The translations under genes were made by a program, and so were the position numbers. Below the pieces are notes generated by a model. That model was given only the letters and a program-made list of their open reading frames with translations. It had not been told where the DNA came from and did not search any database. This document shows, one piece after another, positions 39,744-42,994 of a stretch of DNA of 42,994 nucleotides (position 1 is its first letter; each line of letters starts with the position of its first letter). Source of the stretch: Deltaproteobacteria bacterium (lineage in GTDB: Bacteria > Myxococcota_A > Polyangia > Polyangiales > Ga0077539); assembly GCA_016218725.1 (NCBI GenBank), contig JACRDB010000145.1:1-42994 (forward strand), read 5' to 3'.

Positions 39744-42728
39744 ATGAACGCCCAGGCTCATCGCGCGCGCCGCGGCGGCATCGTCGGGGTCGCGCTCCTC
39801 CTGGCGCGGTGCAGCGCGCCGGTCCCGCGGCCGCCGAGCGCTCCCGCGCTGCGCCCTTCGCCCGTCGAGGCCCCCTCGGAGGTGGTGCTCGTCCCGCGCG
39901 AGGGGATCCTCAACGGGCGGGTCCCTGCGGCGCCTCCGTACGTCTGGCACGGCCTCTGGGGCGGTCTGCGGCTGAGCGCCACCGGCGACGCCGTGGAGGT
40001 CTCCCAGGAGCACTTCACCGAGCAGGTCCATGGCGCCGTGCCGCTCGACCACGGCTGGGCCTTTGTCACCGAGGACGGGGTCGTCGCCGTGAGCGAGACC
40101 TTCACCGGGCCCCTGCGGCGCCTGGGCCATGTCCAACTCCCGACGGACCTCCCCGTGGCCCTGCACCAGCGCCCTCCGTGGGCGACGGTGCCACCGTTCC
40201 TCCGCGGCAGGGTGGTCGTCCTGGACCGCGAAGGCACCCTCTGGTCCAGCGAGGGCATGGAGGCCCTCGGGCCGCAGCGAGGGCTCCCGGTGCCCGCCCA
40301 CGACGCGGCCTTCCTGGACGCCTCCCGGGGCGCCGTGGTCACCCGCTACGGCGCGCTCCTGCACACCCAGGACGGCGGCGCGAGCTGGCGCCCCGTGGAC
40401 CTCGGTGATGGCGTGGCCGCGGGCCTCGTTGTCCACGCCGGAGACCTCTTCGCGGTCACCACCGCGGGGACTCGACCGCTCGACCGCGCGGGGGTCCTCG
40501 GCCCCCCGACCGCCCCGCCGCCCCCCGAGGAGCCCCTGGCGCCGCTCGACCCCGAGGCGCGGGAGCGCGTGGTGGAGGCCATGCTCGCGCGCCACCCCGC
40601 CCTGCTCACGCTCGAAACCACGCTCCGGGCGCGCGATGGCGCTCGGCTCGCCGCCGAAGGCCGCGACCTGGTCGCCCGCGACGCCGCTACGGGCCGCGTG
40701 CTGCGTCGCCGCGAAGGGGCCCTCCCCGACGCGGCGTGTGACCTCCGTGGGTGGGGCGAGGACCTCGCCATTGCGTGCCCCCGCGCCCCGTGGCTCCTGC
40801 GCGCCACCGAGACGGACACCGTCGCCACCGTCGCGAGGGCCGGAGAGGTCGCCAGCGACGAACCCCGGAACGCCGAACCCTCCGCCGTCCCGCTCGCCTC
40901 CGGCGTCTTCTCCGACGACGGGCTCCACGCCGCTTTCGCGGGCGCCTGCCCTTCGGAGTCGGGCGCCTCTCCGAACGACCGCAATACCGATGATGTAGGT
41001 ATATGTGCGCTTGTGGACGGAGTGGGCCGCTGGCGCTCGCTGGGTGTGGCGGTGGTGGGTGAGAGACCCACGCTGGTCGGGATGCACGGCGGGTTGTTGC
41101 TGGTGAGCGCAGCGAGCGAGGCTCCGCCCCGGGGTCCCTTCCGGTTGGTGGACACGGACACCGGGCGCGGGGAGGAGCTCGCGCTGGCGGCCCCGGAGGT
41201 GGCTCGTGCCCCGGTCCTGGTGGCCGCGCAATGGACCGCAGACGGGCGGGTGGCGGGCATCGCCCTCGGGGACGCGCCAGACGCCCCGGACGAGGGCGGT
41301 GACCTGCGGGGGCGCTGGCCTTCGTCGGTGGCATCGCTCTCCGAGTGGCCCTGGCGTGCCCGCGGGTTGCGGGCCTCCCTGGCGTTGGGTCGCCCAGGCG
41401 CGCCGTGGACTCTCCGCGGGCTGCCCTTGGGAGTGCTGGCGCTCTCCATGGCGGACGGAGCGCGGGGCCTCGCCGTGGGAGCGCACCTGGGCGCTGTGTG
41501 GCGCACCGTCGATGGGGGCCGCACCTGGACGCAGCTCACGGTCCCGGTGGAGGGCGCGGCGGAGGCGGTCCCGTCGGTGCTCCCGCCGTTTCACGCGCTC
41601 CCTTCGGTGCGCTGCGAGGCGGGTGGGTGCTCGGTCCGAGGGCGCCTCGTCGTGCGCGGCTGGGGACCTCTGCGGCGTGGGAGCGTGGTGGTCCTCGCGC
41701 CGCCCTGGATGGTCAATCGGGGGGTCCAGGCCCGGGACCTGGCGGGGCTCTTCTGGCGCACCGCGGGCGGAGGGCGTCCGTACTGCGAGGACGCGGGGCG
41801 CGCCTCGCCGTCGCCCTGGGCGCTCCCCTCCGCGGGGCGCGAGGCCGATGCGGGAGCCGTGTGGTACGCCGGCGCCGCGAGGGTCGCGGCTCGGGGCTCG
41901 CGGCGCGTGGTCACCTGGCGCGCCGAAGACGACGGCGGGAGCATGCGCGGAGAGGTCGTCCTGGGCGCGCCCAACCCCGAGGAGGCCCACGCCGTCGTGC
42001 GGGGCGCCGGGCGCGGTGGATTGCTGCTGGACCGCTGCCGCGAGGACCGCACCTGCCAGCTCACCTGGCTCGGCGCCGACGGGCGCGTGGCGCCGCTGCC
42101 GGAGCTCGGCGAGGCGCGCCACCGGACGCTGCTGGCGGGCACGCTGGAGGCGCCATGGAACGTTCTCTCGAGCGCCGATGGCGGGCTCCTCGGGGTGCTG
42201 CCGGGGTATCTCGGTGGGGTCCCGGTGGCGCAGTACTTCGATCTCGCTCCCTCCGGGCGCATGCGCCAACGGCGCGACGTCCTGGTCCCGGGCGCCGAGA
42301 GGCCGCTGGGGCTAGGGCTGCACGAGGGTGTGCCCGGACTGGTCACCACCTCGGAGGAGGGGCGCCTGCTGTTCCACGCGGCGTCGGGCGCAGCGAGCGC
42401 GCAGCCCACGGCGCTGCCGCCGTTGCCCGAGGCCCTCGGGGTCTGCGAGGGTCCGCGAGACCCTCGAGGCACGGAGCTCTCCCTGGCCTGGACCGAGGGC
42501 GCTCCGGCGGTGTGCCCTGGAGGAGCCTCGCCCACCTGGGCGCGGGTGACGCTGGCGCTGGGCGCCGGTGGCTACTGCCTCCGCCACGTCGCGACCACCT
42601 GCGAGGCAGGCGACGGCGCGGGCTCCCGGAGGACCGTGACCGTGCGCCTCACGGCCCGAGGCCCTCGGGCGCTTGAGGGCTACACGGACGACGGCGCGCG
42701 CCGCACGCCACGGCGGTGTCGATGGTAG
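39744..42728 (+). CDS. Large beta-propeller lipoprotein (BNR/YCF48-like)
   Basis: This 994-residue protein starts at ATG 39744 (a TTG at 39735 is in frame), with a signal ending VALLLARCSAP (lipobox). It contains many propeller-type blades, with BNR/YCF48-like marks such as HTQDGGASWRPVDL (about residue 215) and TVDGGRTWTQL (about residue 590). Stretches without repeats are Ala/Pro/Arg-rich. It is 64 bases after the DUF3570 gene on the same strand, with no overlap, so it may or may not belong to the redox operon. No heme motif or catalytic motif is visible. Confidence 0.75.
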   Translation: MNAQAHRARRGGIVGVALLLARCSAPVPRPPSAPALRPSPVEAPSEVVLVPREGILNGRVPAAPPYVWHGLWGGLRLSATGDAVEVSQEHFTEQVHGAVPLDHGWAFVTEDGVVAVSETFTGPLRRLGHVQLPTDLPVALHQRPPWATVPPFLRGRVVVLDREGTLWSSEGMEALGPQRGLPVPAHDAAFLDASRGAVVTRYGALLHTQDGGASWRPVDLGDGVAAGLVVHAGDLFAVTTAGTRPLDRAGVLGPPTAPPPPEEPLAPLDPEARERVVEAMLARHPALLTLETTLRARDGARLAAEGRDLVARDAATGRVLRRREGALPDAACDLRGWGEDLAIACPRAPWLLRATETDTVATVARAGEVASDEPRNAEPSAVPLASGVFSDDGLHAAFAGACPSESGASPNDRNTDDVGICALVDGVGRWRSLGVAVVGERPTLVGMHGGLLLVSAASEAPPRGPFRLVDTDTGRGEELALAAPEVARAPVLVAAQWTADGRVAGIALGDAPDAPDEGGDLRGRWPSSVASLSEWPWRARGLRASLALGRPGAPWTLRGLPLGVLALSMADGARGLAVGAHLGAVWRTVDGGRTWTQLTVPVEGAAEAVPSVLPPFHALPSVRCEAGGCSVRGRLVVRGWGPLRRGSVVVLAPPWMVNRGVQARDLAGLFWRTAGGGRPYCEDAGRASPSPWALPSAGREADAGAVWYAGAARVAARGSRRVVTWRAEDDGGSMRGEVVLGAPNPEEAHAVVRGAGRGGLLLDRCREDRTCQLTWLGADGRVAPLPELGEARHRTLLAGTLEAPWNVLSSADGGLLGVLPGYLGGVPVAQYFDLAPSGRMRQRRDVLVPGAERPLGLGLHEGVPGLVTTSEEGRLLFHAASGAASAQPTALPPLPEALGVCEGPRDPRGTELSLAWTEGAPAVCPGGASPTWARVTLALGAGGYCLRHVATTCEAGDGAGSRRTVTVRLTARGPRALEGYTDDGARRTPRRCRW

Positions 42729-42760
42729 CGGGTGGGCGAGGCGAGGTCACCGCCCTCGGA

Positions 42761-42859
42761 GCGGGTCCGCGCCGTTGGGTGACCGTGTTCGATGCGGGTT
42801 CGCGCCGTTGGGTGACCGTGTTCGATGCGGGTTCGCGCCGTTGGGTGACCGTGTTCGAT
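42761..42859. repeat. 33-bp tandem repeat, three copies
   Basis: Units at 42761-42793, 42794-42826 and 42827-42859 begin GCGGGT(C/T)CGCGCCGTTGGG and end GTGTTCGAT. The only difference seen is one T/C. The repeats keep both strands open in frames, but no start or ribosome site supports a gene. They follow the last gene's stop by 32 bases. Confidence 0.9.
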
Positions 42860-42867
42860 GCGGCCCA

Positions 42868-42884
42868 CCGGCCCGTTGGGCCGG
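42868..42884 (+). terminator. Strong GC hairpin
   Basis: CCGGCCC-GTT-GGGCCGG is a perfect 7-bp stem with a 3-base loop, right after the 33-bp repeats. There is no T-tract. It may end transcription of the large lipoprotein gene. Confidence 0.45.
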
Positions 42885-42909
42885 CCTGTGGTGCGCCTTC
42901 GAGCGCACG

Positions 42910-42945
42910 CGATCAAGGGGTTCAAGTCCCCTCCGAGCCGAAGGT
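42910..42945 (+). other. tRNA T-arm-like fragment
   Basis: AGGGG-TTCAAGT-CCCCT (about 42915-42931) has the 5-bp stem and 7-base loop of a tRNA T-arm, with GGTTCAAGTCC fitting the consensus. CCGAGCC follows, which could be the 3' acceptor strand. No matching 5' acceptor (GGCTCGG), D-arm or well-formed anticodon arm lies upstream. It may be a remnant or an integration-site copy of a tRNA 3' end. It could also be chance. Confidence 0.3.
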
Positions 42946-42994
42946 CCCGGTTCGGTAACCTAAGGTAACTGCGCCTGCCGCAAGGCCGCGTGGA

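Noticed and set aside
42885..42945. A complete tRNA gene
   Set aside because: Only the T-arm is convincing. The best anticodon-arm candidate (GTGCGC-CTTCGA-GCGCAC) has a 6-base loop, and no D-arm or 5' acceptor strand is present.

Overview
The window is very GC-rich (mostly G/C third codon positions) and dense in secreted lipoproteins, many with long Asp/Ala/Pro/Ser linkers after the lipobox. It also has a bactofilin, a membrane Ser/Thr kinase ending in an AgmX/PglI-type domain, and a trypsin fold fused to FG-GAP repeats. This points to Myxococcota, most likely the Polyangia side (inference; no rRNA or marker tree is available here).

Layout. 1-1000: a cluster of nested inverted repeats and a frameshifted Uma2-family gene. 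1.0-6.0 kb: gshA on the minus strand, then a plus-strand run of bactofilin, pyrE, a lipoprotein, an ABC ATPase and a polytopic membrane protein with CC and HxCxxC motifs. 6.0-10.2 kb: a short UDP-sugar dehydrogenase-like gene divergent from a radical SAM/SPASM enzyme, then the Ser/Thr kinase. 10.2-19.6 kb: mostly minus-strand secreted proteins (trypsin/FG-GAP lipoprotein, metallo-beta-lactamase-fold hydrolase, TPR lipoprotein, other lipoproteins), with a 650-base stretch lacking a gene and a 42-43 bp tandem repeat. 19.66-19.83 kb: a MITE-like element with 41-42 bp terminal inverted repeats that touches the htrA stop codon. 21.3-22.8 kb: a small mercury operon (merR, Trx-like/MerC fusion, small CxxC protein) with a textbook MerR operator and no merA. 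22.8-30.5 kb: housekeeping genes (IMP/GMP-type 5'-nucleotidase, rpmG, rpmB, aspS) mixed with hutF, a 2OG-Fe(II) oxygenase and exported proteins of unknown role.

The most interesting region is 30.5-39.7 kb. Two plus-strand operons, each preceded by a TTGAC-N4-GTCAA dyad of the CRP/FNR type, encode an envelope redox set. The first has a lysyl-oxidase-like quinoprotein (copper histidines and both cofactor-forming residues present), a beta-propeller lipoprotein and a cupredoxin. The second has a TlpA-like thiol-disulfide protein, an ApbE flavin transferase, a lipoprotein, a propeller/di-heme (MauG/CcpA-type) fusion, a CX4CH cytochrome lipoprotein, a tiny DUF4266 lipoprotein ending in Gly8-Cys-Gly-Cys, and a DUF3570 outer-membrane protein. 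Nearly all neighbouring genes overlap by a few bases at their stop/start codons. I infer one co-regulated copper/heme/flavin/quinone pathway at the outer envelope; its substrate cannot be read from sequence.

The window ends with a 994-residue propeller lipoprotein, a 33-bp tandem repeat, a strong hairpin and a tRNA T-arm-like fragment.
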